NCBI GenBank assembly: GCA_002293145.1
Contig: DBCO01000038.1
Span: 1 to 54,478, forward strand
From: Akkermansiaceae bacterium UBA956
GTDB taxonomy: Bacteria; Verrucomicrobiota; Verrucomicrobiia; Verrucomicrobiales; Akkermansiaceae
Direction of reading: 5' to 3'
DNA length: 54,478 nucleotides
Numbering within the stretch: the first letter of the stretch is position 1; each line of letters starts with the position of its first letter. Positions 19,053-27,010 of this stretch are shown piece by piece. The notes below the pieces were generated by a model. It was not told the origin of the DNA. It worked only from the letters and a program-made list of their open reading frames with translations, and searched no databases. A program made the translations under genes and the position numbers.

Positions 19053-19158
19053 GCGCGTGCGAGTGAAAACCGAAGCGGCAGTGAATTACAATCCCGAAAC
19101 GCACACGATGGAAAATAGCTGTGGAACAGGCTTACAATCCTTCTTTTCCTGCAACTGT

Positions 19159-19632
19159 TCAATCGAATGCCTGCTGATCTTTTTCTAGCAATCGTAAGGC
19201 ATTTGCGTCCATTCGATCCTTTTCTCTCACTGATTGCCCTTTCCATCGGATCAACGACGCTTTTGATGCGTAATGCACTTCATATCCAGCGATCTTGATG
19301 ACGGAAGCATCTTCCAAAACATCTACATAAGTGCGACCACCGAGCCGCGTGAACAAATACATTTGGCAAAGCTCAGACTCCTCGATGATGCGAATTGCCC
19401 CCTCTTCATCTTCGAAATCTTCCCAAACCAGCTGGTAGGCATAACCTTCGCCAAATGACGAGAGACAGGCAAGCATTTGCCTCACATTTCGTTGATCTCG
19501 AGCAATCAACAAATCGATGTCTTCCGTGAACCGCGCATAGCCTTGCAATGTCACAGCAATGCCTCCCACGATCACAAAGCGCACCTCAGCTGCGCTTAAC
19601 GTTGCCAACAACTTTTCGTACGAAGGTTCCAT
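19159..19632 (-). CDS. nucleotidyltransferase-fold protein (DUF6036-like)
   Basis: A protein of about 157 residues with the minimal nucleotidyltransferase signature: VIVGGIAVTLQGY followed by FTEDIDLLI, matching hG[GS] and DxD metal ligands. I prefer the ATG at 19632; a GTG at 19662 would add ten residues. This family includes toxin or antitoxin components and stand-alone AbiEii-like enzymes. A 61-codon frame overlaps its 5' end on the same strand, as in bicistronic toxin-antitoxin modules. Confidence 0.8.
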   Translation of the reverse strand: MEPSYEKLLATLSAAEVRFVIVGGIAVTLQGYARFTEDIDLLIARDQRNVRQMLACLSSFGEGYAYQLVWEDFEDEEGAIRIIEESELCQMYLFTRLGGRTYVDVLEDASVIKIAGYEVHYASKASLIRWKGQSVREKDRMDANALRLLEKDQQAFD

Positions 19633-19771
19633 CGTCTTCTGGTGGTTTCCACTTTCCGCCACGCAGCATCAGAGCATTTCTTTGCATCATCGCGATGCGT
19701 TTGAATGGCGAGATATTGGTCAAACTTCCTCCCACCTTTTTTTTGATGCGCTCTTGAAATTGCTCATTCAT
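19586..19771 (-). CDS. small protein upstream of nucleotidyltransferase
   Basis: A 61-residue, basic reading frame (MNEQFQERIKKKVGGSL... ending VGNVKRS) starting with an ATG that has a GAGG eight bases before it. It overlaps the nucleotidyltransferase start by 47 bases in another frame. No family recognised. It could be the partner of a two-gene module, or a chance frame; the ribosome binding site argues for the former. Confidence 0.4.
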   Translation of the reverse strand: MNEQFQERIKKKVGGSLTNISPFKRIAMMQRNALMLRGGKWKPPEDDGTFVRKVVGNVKRS

Positions 19772-19940
19772 CGTGACGACCTCATCCTACAGCATCATCA
19801 GTGTTTTTCAAGATAAGAAAAATCAGCACCTTCAAACTGCATAGGTCCAATATCCTGTCATACAAATTATCATGAAAAATTTTCTTGTCAGAAATCATCA
19901 AGCAGAGATTCTGACCTGACCCATTACCAACGCAATTACC

Positions 19941-22004
19941 ATGTTTGAAAATCTATTGACCCATCACGGGATTACAACGTCCATCGTACTCGGCTTTGTT
20001 AGCCTTTTGATTGCTCTTTGGCTGATTCGTTCTGTTTTAGCCGCGAGTGCGGGCAACGATCGGATGAAAGAAATTGCCGCCGCGATTCAAGCGGGCGCAT
20101 CTGCCTATTTGCATCGTCAAGTGATGGCAATCTCAGCAATCGCACTGGTGATGGTGGTCGCCGTGGGTTTCCTGCGCAACTGGACGACAGCATCAGGTTT
20201 TGTCGTCGGTGCCGTTTGCTCATTGATCGCCGGATACATTGGGATGAACATCGCCGTGCGCGCCAATGTTCGCACTGCTCAAGCCGCATCGGTGGGACCT
20301 CGTCCCGCCTTGCGCGTGGCCTTCAATGGCGGTGCCGTGACGGGATTGTTAGTCGTCGGGCTCGGACTTGTCTCGGTCGGTGCATTTTACCTGATCGTCA
20401 AGCATTTCACCCAAAGTGATCGTGCCGCGATCGATTCCTTGATCGGCCTGGCTTTGGGCTCGTCATTGATCAGTGTGTTCGCTCGTTTGGGCGGTGGCAT
20501 TTACACCAAAGCCGCCGATGTCGGCGCGGATTTGGTCGGCAAGATCGAGCAGAACCTGCACGAAGATGACCCACGCAATCCGGCCACGATTGCCGATAAC
20601 GTCGGTGACAATGTCGGCGACTGCGCGGGCATGGCCGCAGATGTTTTTGAAACCTATGCGGTGAGTCTGATCGGCGCGATCTTGATCGGTTACCTCACTT
20701 CCGCGGGACATGCGTCGGTTGCGATAATCTATCCGTTTTTGATTTGTGGGCTCGCCATCATAGGTTCACTGGTCGGCATTTGGTATGTCAATGCAAGCAA
20801 GAGTAACGCGACAAATGCACTGATCGGTGGCGTTGCAGTGAGTGGCATACTTTCAGCCGCCTTGATTTACCCCGCCACGCAAGCGCTGTTCCAGAACGGT
20901 CTCGAATTTTCCGGAAAATTGGTCTCAGCCACTTCGTTGTTTAGCTGCGTGGTGATCGGCATCGTGCTGACATTTGCCACGGTCTGGATCACCAATTACT
21001 ATACCTCCACGGCTCACAAACCGGTGCGCCGTATTGCTGAGGCATCGGAAACAGGACACGCCACCAACATCATCGCCGGTATCAGTGTTGGGCATCACTC
21101 GACTACCCTGCCCGTTCTCTTGATCGCCGCTTCGATCTTTAGCTGCTACGAACTTGCAGGGCTCTATGGCATCGCCATCGCGGTGATCAGCATGCTCAGT
21201 TTGTCAGGTATTATTATTTCGTTAGATGCATTTGGTCCGATCACCGACAACGCAGGTGGCATTGCGGTGATGAGTGGTTTACCCGATGAGGTGCGCAAGA
21301 TCACCGACGAGCTCGATGCCGTGGGCAACACCATGAAAGCCGTCACCAAAGGCTACGCCATTGCCTCGGCGGGTCTCGCTGCCATGGTTCTCTTCGGTTC
21401 CTACGTCGAGGAATTGAAAGCGCATTTGCCAAACGTAAAGTTGAACTTCGATCTCACCAATCCATCCATCATCATCGGACTCTTCATCGGTGGTCTATTA
21501 CCATACATTTTCACGGCTTATGCCATGGATGCGGTGGGTAGTGCAGCGGGAGCCGTGGTCAATGAGGTGCGCCGCCAAGTCAAAGCATTTCCGGGAATTC
21601 TCACGGGTGAAAGCACGCCAGACTACGGACAATGCGTCGACATCGTCACCAAGGCCGCTTTGAAAAAAATGATCGTTCCCGCGCTGTTGCCGATCGTTTT
21701 TGTCGTCGCAGTGGCAGCCATTCCTTTCCTCGGAAAAGAAGCGCTCGGTGGTGTATTAGTCGGCACCATCGTTACAGGATTGTTCGTTGGCATCGCAATG
21801 ACTTCCGCAGGTGGTGCATGGGACAACGCGAAGAAATACATCGAAGAAGGCAACCACGGTGGCAAGGGATCACAAGCACATGCTGCCGCTGTCACCGGCG
21901 ACACCGTCGGCGATCCTTACAAAGATACCGCAGGCCCCGCAGTCAATCCGATGATCAAGGTTGTTAATATTGTCGCGATCTTGTTGATTCCGATCTTTTT
22001 CTGA
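19941..22004 (+). CDS. hppA: membrane-bound proton-pumping pyrophosphatase (K+-independent type)
   Basis: An integral membrane enzyme that couples PPi hydrolysis to H+ export. 687 residues with about 16 membrane spans. The PPi/Mg site is complete: ADVGADLVGKIE, then EDDPRNPATIADNVGDNVGD and the C-terminal DTVGDPYKDTAGPA. The segment AVGNTMKAVTKGYA has Lys and Thr where K+-dependent enzymes have Ala, which marks the K+-independent H+-pumping class. It is monocistronic and followed by a terminator-like hairpin. Confidence 0.95.
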   Translation: MFENLLTHHGITTSIVLGFVSLLIALWLIRSVLAASAGNDRMKEIAAAIQAGASAYLHRQVMAISAIALVMVVAVGFLRNWTTASGFVVGAVCSLIAGYIGMNIAVRANVRTAQAASVGPRPALRVAFNGGAVTGLLVVGLGLVSVGAFYLIVKHFTQSDRAAIDSLIGLALGSSLISVFARLGGGIYTKAADVGADLVGKIEQNLHEDDPRNPATIADNVGDNVGDCAGMAADVFETYAVSLIGAILIGYLTSAGHASVAIIYPFLICGLAIIGSLVGIWYVNASKSNATNALIGGVAVSGILSAALIYPATQALFQNGLEFSGKLVSATSLFSCVVIGIVLTFATVWITNYYTSTAHKPVRRIAEASETGHATNIIAGISVGHHSTTLPVLLIAASIFSCYELAGLYGIAIAVISMLSLSGIIISLDAFGPITDNAGGIAVMSGLPDEVRKITDELDAVGNTMKAVTKGYAIASAGLAAMVLFGSYVEELKAHLPNVKLNFDLTNPSIIIGLFIGGLLPYIFTAYAMDAVGSAAGAVVNEVRRQVKAFPGILTGESTPDYGQCVDIVTKAALKKMIVPALLPIVFVVAVAAIPFLGKEALGGVLVGTIVTGLFVGIAMTSAGGAWDNAKKYIEEGNHGGKGSQAHAAAVTGDTVGDPYKDTAGPAVNPMIKVVNIVAILLIPIFF

Positions 22005-22022
22005 TCAGTTGCCTCTCGATGA

Positions 22023-22056
22023 AAAAAAGCGGAGTCTATTGTGCCTACGCTTTTTT
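22023..22056. terminator. probable bidirectional terminator
   Basis: AAAAAAGCG at 22023-22031 pairs with CGCTTTTTT at 22048-22056, and the inner AG/CT pairs extend the stem with one mismatch. It lies 19 bases after the hppA stop and 15 bases beyond the 3' end of the convergent lipoprotein gene. The A-run on one side and U-run on the other suit termination from both strands. Confidence 0.6.
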
Positions 22057-22070
22057 ATTGCAAGGAAACC

Positions 22071-22412
22071 TCAAGGCACGATAAACCATTTTTTCTCTTC
22101 TCGCGGATATTGCGGGTCCATGACCAATGACCCTGAGCGCATGCCGATGCAGTCGATTACGCGATTGTTGTAAGGACTGAACACCATGCCAGGGCGACCG
22201 GGGATCACGACGGCGGTGGGATAGCTGTTGGACGGCTCTGTAATGCTCGGCTTCACCGCTGTAGGCTCGATGACTTTTCGCTCAGAAATTTTCACGTAGC
22301 CCTGCTGTCGCATTTGCACCTCCGTCAAATGCGGATGTGGGTCTTCTTGGAACATCCATGCACACGATGATGCTAGAAACAACATCGGAAAAATCGATAG
22401 AAGAATTTTCAT
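22071..22412 (-). CDS. small lipoprotein, unknown function
   Basis: A 113-residue protein with a lipoprotein signal (MKILLSIFPMLFLASSC, lipobox ASSC, Cys17). The mature part is short and proline-rich and contains PYNNRVIDCIGMRSGSLVMDP. No family recognised. It begins 15 bases after the larger lipoprotein gene on the same strand and is probably co-transcribed with it. Its C-terminal segment resembles short verrucomicrobial proteins described only as hypothetical; that is a recollection, not a search result. Confidence 0.75.
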   Translation of the reverse strand: MKILLSIFPMLFLASSCAWMFQEDPHPHLTEVQMRQQGYVKISERKVIEPTAVKPSITEPSNSYPTAVVIPGRPGMVFSPYNNRVIDCIGMRSGSLVMDPQYPREEKKWFIVP

Positions 22413-22427
22413 GCCCTTTGGTGTAAA

Positions 22428-23306
22428 TTAACGAGCGGTAGCAAAAGGATTCGCGGTGCTGCGTTGTTGCACTTCGCTCGGCATCCATGTCCAAGGATCG
22501 GATCCTCTTTCCGTATACGCCGCGAGACCAATCACGCCCACGTTGCGCGTATCACCGTGTCGCAAATTTGCATACGATTGCGAAACACTGCTGAACTGAA
22601 AGGCCGCCACCGCTTCATAACTGGTGCGAAAACCTTTAATCTCTAACGTTTTTCCCGGTTCAATAACATAACCGGGACGCGAAATACTCGCCGGTTTGCC
22701 ATCGAGCACATCAAGACCATCCACGCTCAACACAACTTGCACACGACACTTGCAAACATTTTTTACGACGATGCTATAACCAGCTCCGTGTGATCCTTGA
22801 GCGAAACGACGGTAGCCTCCCAACGTATAGGATTTGTAGGCAGGCAACATGCCGATGCTCCCCTTGATGCCCCATTCGATGATGCCGCCAGCAGCTGTCT
22901 GCATCGCATTCACACTCATGTCTTTGGCTCCCATCGCTTCGAGACCTTGATGATTGTTGTAAAAAATCGCATCAACGCCCGCTGGTCCGCTACTCGCACG
23001 AGTAAAGCGCAAATCGCCCACGGGCTGCTTGACCGTTTTGCCCCAAGTCGTCGCCAAGCCCGGCCGCTCCTTCGCTGGTTTGGCAAACGCTTCACCCGAG
23101 GAAACATTGTCAGAGGAACGAGTCTTGCTGAGTTGAGGCGATGCCACTGAAGCGTTTGGCATTCTCGAATCATTCATGGGAGCATAAACTCCAGGCCCAC
23201 TCGAACACGCCGAGAAAACCAAGGACAGCGCTCCAGTCATCGCCATTGCCAAAAATCCCTTGCTCCGCATGCGAAGCACCGTCTGTTGTATTGCCATCAA
23301 GTTCAT
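22428..23306 (-). CDS. exported lipoprotein, unknown function
   Basis: A protein of about 292 residues. The N-terminus has a signal sequence with an FSAC lipobox. Several ATGs are possible (23306, 23297, 23270), and none has a ribosome binding site, so the start is uncertain; the one at 23270 gives the most compact signal peptide. The mature C-terminal half (SIVVKNVCKCRVQVVLSVDGL... KTLEIKGFRTS... ) looks like a beta-sandwich domain. Divergent from the MoxR partner gene and followed by a second lipoprotein gene. Confidence 0.75.
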   Translation of the reverse strand: MNLMAIQQTVLRMRSKGFLAMAMTGALSLVFSACSSGPGVYAPMNDSRMPNASVASPQLSKTRSSDNVSSGEAFAKPAKERPGLATTWGKTVKQPVGDLRFTRASSGPAGVDAIFYNNHQGLEAMGAKDMSVNAMQTAAGGIIEWGIKGSIGMLPAYKSYTLGGYRRFAQGSHGAGYSIVVKNVCKCRVQVVLSVDGLDVLDGKPASISRPGYVIEPGKTLEIKGFRTSYEAVAAFQFSSVSQSYANLRHGDTRNVGVIGLAAYTERGSDPWTWMPSEVQQRSTANPFATAR

Positions 23307-23455
23307 GGTGCTGGAAAAACAGCATTTAACCCGGCGACCGTCAACATTAAAATGCACTTTTTTCAGCATTTAATATTTTGAAACCCATGCGCAAACTTTT
23401 TTCCGCCCACGATTCCCCCTTCCCCTCAAGCAAAAAGCTGCTATCATTCTTAGCG

Positions 23456-24820
23456 ATGAGCAAGGAAACAGCAACGCAACAACTGTGGATCGCACAAGCA
23501 CGTCGCGTTGCTCGCAAGGTGAATTTCGCCTGGTGGTTGCAGGGCTTTTCCGCACCCTTGCTGCTCACGGGATTGCTTGGCACCGTCGCGATTCTGTTAC
23601 TGCGCCGCCACGATGCTCTTCGTCCGCTGTGGCATTATGGATCTGCGCTCGCAGCCGTTCTCGTCATCGCCGCACTGGTCACCTGGTGGCTGATGCGTCG
23701 GCATTTTGAATCACCCGAGCAAGTACTCGTTCGCATCGAGGCCTCAATGCGTCTGCGTTCTGCCCTTTCCGCCGCGCAAGCTGGAGTCGCCCCATGGCCA
23801 GCTCTTCCGGCCGAAATCCACGCCGGAATCGGCTGGCATTGGCAACGTGTCGTGTTTGCTCCTCTGGCAGCGCTCTTGCTCCTAAGCGCGTCATTTTTGA
23901 TCCCCATTCTAAAGCTACAAGCCAATCAACAAGCGCCCGACGAACCACAAGCATGGGCGCGCACTGAGGCCGAACTCAACAAGCTCGATGAGGAAAAAAT
24001 CGTCGATGAAGAATACATCGAAGAAGTTCGCAAAAAAATCGAAGACCTCCGCGCGGAGGACCCGCAAGATTGGTTCAGCCATTCATCGCTCGAAGCCACG
24101 GACAACATGCGCAAGGAGCACAAAGCCGAGAAGCAAAAACTCGAGCGCGCGATGAAGCAAGCCGGCAAAGCGCTTGAAACCTTGCAAAAAAATCCACAAA
24201 TGAGTGAACCGGAAAAAGCGCGTCTCGCCAACGAATTCGACCAAGCCGTGGAATCGATGAAAAATGGAGCCATGAAGCCCAACCCCGGCCTGATGGAAAA
24301 ACTCAACGGCCTCAATCCAGAAAAACTCGGCCAGCTCACTCCCGAGCAAATGCAGCAACTCAAGCAGAACATGCAGCAAAACGCGGAAAAACTGCAAAGC
24401 CCTGGTGAAGCAGAAGGCGAGGGTGAAGGCGAAGATTGGACTGATGAATTGCTCGCCGATGGCACTCACCCAGGCGACAAACCTGGCCAAGGAAATGGCG
24501 AAGGCGAGGAACTAGAAGGCGGTGACAAACCCGGCAATGGCAGTGTGAGTCGAGGCCCCGGGCATGACCCCAATTTGTTAGGAAAAGCCAGCAAAGAATT
24601 GAACACTGGCAAAGACCAAGCCCTGCAATCGCGCGATCTCTCCAAAGCGCTTCCTGGCGATTTGTTAGAACTGCAAGACGGCAAGCACGATATCGATACC
24701 TCTGCTAGCAAGGTCAGCGGCGGTGGCGATGTTGCTGATACCGGAAAAGGCGGTGATCGCGTCTGGAAAGAATCACTCGACCCGAACGAACAAAAAGCTC
24801 TCAAAAAATTTTTCGACTAA
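23456..24820 (+). CDS. membrane protein partner of MoxR ATPase, unknown function
   Basis: A protein of about 454 residues. The N-terminal part has three hydrophobic spans (about 25-45, 58-78, 150-172), followed by a long charged coiled-coil region (about 190-300) and a Gly/Glu/Pro-rich low-complexity stretch (GEAEGEGEGEDW, GNGEGEELEGGDKPGNG). I prefer the ATG at 23456; an earlier in-frame ATG at 23378 adds a weak extension. It lies 18 bases before a MoxR ATPase gene, so the two probably act together, perhaps as an envelope complex. Confidence 0.8.
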   Translation: MSKETATQQLWIAQARRVARKVNFAWWLQGFSAPLLLTGLLGTVAILLLRRHDALRPLWHYGSALAAVLVIAALVTWWLMRRHFESPEQVLVRIEASMRLRSALSAAQAGVAPWPALPAEIHAGIGWHWQRVVFAPLAALLLLSASFLIPILKLQANQQAPDEPQAWARTEAELNKLDEEKIVDEEYIEEVRKKIEDLRAEDPQDWFSHSSLEATDNMRKEHKAEKQKLERAMKQAGKALETLQKNPQMSEPEKARLANEFDQAVESMKNGAMKPNPGLMEKLNGLNPEKLGQLTPEQMQQLKQNMQQNAEKLQSPGEAEGEGEGEDWTDELLADGTHPGDKPGQGNGEGEELEGGDKPGNGSVSRGPGHDPNLLGKASKELNTGKDQALQSRDLSKALPGDLLELQDGKHDIDTSASKVSGGGDVADTGKGGDRVWKESLDPNEQKALKKFFD

Positions 24821-24838
24821 CCATTATCACTCACTCGC

Positions 24839-25846
24839 ATGTCACACGCTACCGAAACCGAAGTTGCCGATGCCGCAAAGCACATCCGCTCGCTCAGCCA
24901 GTCTCTCAATCAAGTGCTCTTCGGCCAAGAAGAACTCGTTGATCTGGTCATCACCGGTGTTCTCGCCCGCGGCCACATTTTGCTCGAAGGTTTGCCGGGC
25001 CTTGGAAAAACGGAGTTGGTGAAAGGCCTATCGCGCTCGCTGCTTCTCGACACCAAGCGTGTGCAGTTCACTCCCGACCTCCTCCCCGGTGACATCACCG
25101 GCAACCCCGTGCTGCAAGAAGTTAATGGCAACCGCGAATTCGTCTTCCAGCCTGGTCCTCTTTTCACCAACATTCTGCTAGCCGACGAAATCAATCGCGC
25201 ATCGCCTAAAACGCAGTCCGCCCTGCTCGAGGCGATGCAAGAGCGCCGCGTTACCGTTCTCGGAAAAACTCACTCGCTACCCGCTCCTTTTTTCGTCCTC
25301 GCCACTCAAAACCCCATCGAACTTGAAGGCACCTATCCCTTGCCCGAGGCTCAGCTTGACCGCTTCCTTTTCAAACTCGAAGTCACTCGCAATAACGTCG
25401 CAACTCTCGAACGCATCGTCTCTCAGCGCGAACTCGGCACCGATCTTGCGGTCGAGCCGATCATGAGCATCGAGACATTCACTTCCGTGCTGGATCTCGT
25501 CCGCCGCATTTATCTGCCTCAGCCCGTAGCAAACTACATCGCTCGCTTGGTTGATGCCACCCATCCCGGTCAATCGACAGCTGCACGCGGCATCCGCTAT
25601 GGAGCATCGCCCCGTGCCGCACTTTCGTTAGCATCCGCCGCTAAAGCCCGCGCCCTAATTCATGAGCGTCCCCATGCATCTTTCGAGGATGTGCGCTTTG
25701 TGGCCGCCGCCGTATTGCGCCACCGCATCGTCGTGGAATACAATGCACGCATCGAGGGGCTCACCGCTAATGACCTCGTCCGCATCATTCTCGATGAAGT
25801 GCCCTTCCAGTCTCAAGCTACACCACGCACCATGGTCAATCCCTGA
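24839..25846 (+). CDS. MoxR-family AAA+ ATPase
   Basis: A 335-residue cytoplasmic AAA+ protein. Walker A is GLPGLGKTE, Walker B LLADEINRA, followed by the family motifs TQSALLEAMQE, ATQNPIELEGTYPLPEAQLDRF, and an arginine-finger/lid region (RGIRYGASPRAA). MoxR proteins are chaperone-like and usually sit next to DUF58 and VWA-domain genes. Here neither is present downstream; the upstream neighbour is a coiled-coil membrane protein. Confidence 0.92.
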   Translation: MSHATETEVADAAKHIRSLSQSLNQVLFGQEELVDLVITGVLARGHILLEGLPGLGKTELVKGLSRSLLLDTKRVQFTPDLLPGDITGNPVLQEVNGNREFVFQPGPLFTNILLADEINRASPKTQSALLEAMQERRVTVLGKTHSLPAPFFVLATQNPIELEGTYPLPEAQLDRFLFKLEVTRNNVATLERIVSQRELGTDLAVEPIMSIETFTSVLDLVRRIYLPQPVANYIARLVDATHPGQSTAARGIRYGASPRAALSLASAAKARALIHERPHASFEDVRFVAAAVLRHRIVVEYNARIEGLTANDLVRIILDEVPFQSQATPRTMVNP

Positions 25847-26206
25847 CTCCTTCAAGGATGATTGGTATCGCCGCAGATCGCGGAGATACTACACTTAATT
25901 CTGGAGCCTTGAACCAAAGATACAAAAGCAGAAATGGATGTCTTGCGAAATGATGTGCTCGAGCCATCCAATGCCAATGCATTTACCAACTGCTGACGAT
26001 TGAAATAGTGCAGCTAGGATTAGAAAAATCACAACATCAGCAAGGTGGATTTCTCGATGCCGTCAAGACGCTGTCCTTATGGATCGAAACGTCTGAAGGC
26101 CGCATATACCATGACTTCAGTCTGCGCATTGAGTAAGTTTTTCAAGAAGATGAAACATGGCGACAATCAGGATTGACTTCACCCTGGGCTTCGTTAGCGT
26201 ATTTCC
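25847..26206. other. gap with gene remnant between moxR and SGNH hydrolase
   Basis: 360 bases with no intact gene. It holds a frameshifted coding remnant at 25934-26134 (separate entry). No promoter motif stands out near the SGNH start. The expected DUF58 gene that often follows moxR is not present. Confidence 0.55.
25934..26134 (+). pseudogene. frameshifted remnant of a small gene
   Basis: An ATG at 25934 opens a frame coding MDVLRNDVLEPSNANAF, which ends at a TGA after 20 codons. Before it stops, another frame continues as YQLLTIEIVQLGLEKSQ and ...LWIETSEGRIYHDFSLRIE, ending with TAA at 26132-26134. The two halves read like one protein interrupted by a single-base shift. I recognise no family. 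It could instead be two chance frames. Confidence 0.35.
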
Positions 26207-26866
26207 ATGATGAAAAACACTACGTTTTTGCGACTGCTGGTCAGCGCTATCTTATTCCCCGCATTTCTTCAAGCCGCTGAGTCGGCGCCGATTCGAGTTG
26301 CCTGCATTGGCGATAGCATCACCCAAGGTAGCGGTGCCGAACAAGGGAAATCTTACCCGAGCCAGTTGCAAGAGCTGTTAGGCAAAGACTGGAACGTGGG
26401 CAACTTTGGAGTCAGCGGGCGGACACTTCTCAAGAAAGGCGATTTCCCCTATTGGAACGAAAAAGCTTATCAGAATGCCCTCGCATTCGAACCACAAGTG
26501 GTGATCATCATGCTCGGCACCAACGACACCAAACCGCAAAACTGGAAACACGAAGGAGAGTTTGTCGCTGATTACCGCGCCTTGATCGAATCGTTTGCGG
26601 CGCTGAAATCGGCACCGGAGATTTTCATCTGCCGCCCCTGCCCGGTTCCTGGTGTAGGCAATTTTGGAATCAATGAAAAAAATGTATTAGAAGAAATCAA
26701 GCGCCTCGATGAGCTGGCCGCGGAAATGAAACTCGGGATCATCGACATGCACGCCGCACTCGTCGACAAACCAGAGCTCATCCCCGACCGCGTTCATCCC
26801 AACACCGCAGGTGCTGGTGAAATGGCTAAAGCCGCGCATGCATTACTTGTCAAAAGCCGGAAGTAA
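26207..26866 (+). CDS. secreted SGNH/GDSL hydrolase
   Basis: A 219-residue esterase-type protein with an N-terminal signal peptide (cleavage near FLQA). All four SGNH blocks are visible: GDSITQGSGA (catalytic Ser), NFGVSGRT (Gly), MLGTNDTKP (Asn) and DRVHPNTAG (Asp and His). Substrate unknown; similar proteins are rhamnogalacturonan or sialate acetylesterases and lysophospholipases. The start may be either of two adjacent ATGs. Followed by a terminator hairpin. Confidence 0.9.
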   Translation: MMKNTTFLRLLVSAILFPAFLQAAESAPIRVACIGDSITQGSGAEQGKSYPSQLQELLGKDWNVGNFGVSGRTLLKKGDFPYWNEKAYQNALAFEPQVVIIMLGTNDTKPQNWKHEGEFVADYRALIESFAALKSAPEIFICRPCPVPGVGNFGINEKNVLEEIKRLDELAAEMKLGIIDMHAALVDKPELIPDRVHPNTAGAGEMAKAAHALLVKSRK

Positions 26867-26930
26867 GGTGAATTTCGTCTTACTACTATCCATAAAATAT
26901 CCGATTTTGAATACTCGTATCTACTCGCTG

Positions 26931-26962
26931 ATGGAGATTTTTTCTCCATTCGTCCTTTTTTT
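26931..26962 (+). terminator. intrinsic terminator after the SGNH hydrolase gene
   Basis: ATGGAGA at 26931-26937 and TCTCCAT at 26943-26949 form a perfect 7-base stem with a T5 loop, followed by a run of seven T at 26956-26962. A TATAAT at 26964-26969 right after it could serve as the -10 element for the next gene; no good -35 is seen at the right distance. Confidence 0.55.
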
Positions 26963-27010
26963 GTATAATTTGTTGGATTTTGCGCGTAACTCGGACTCAA
27001 AGAAAATACC

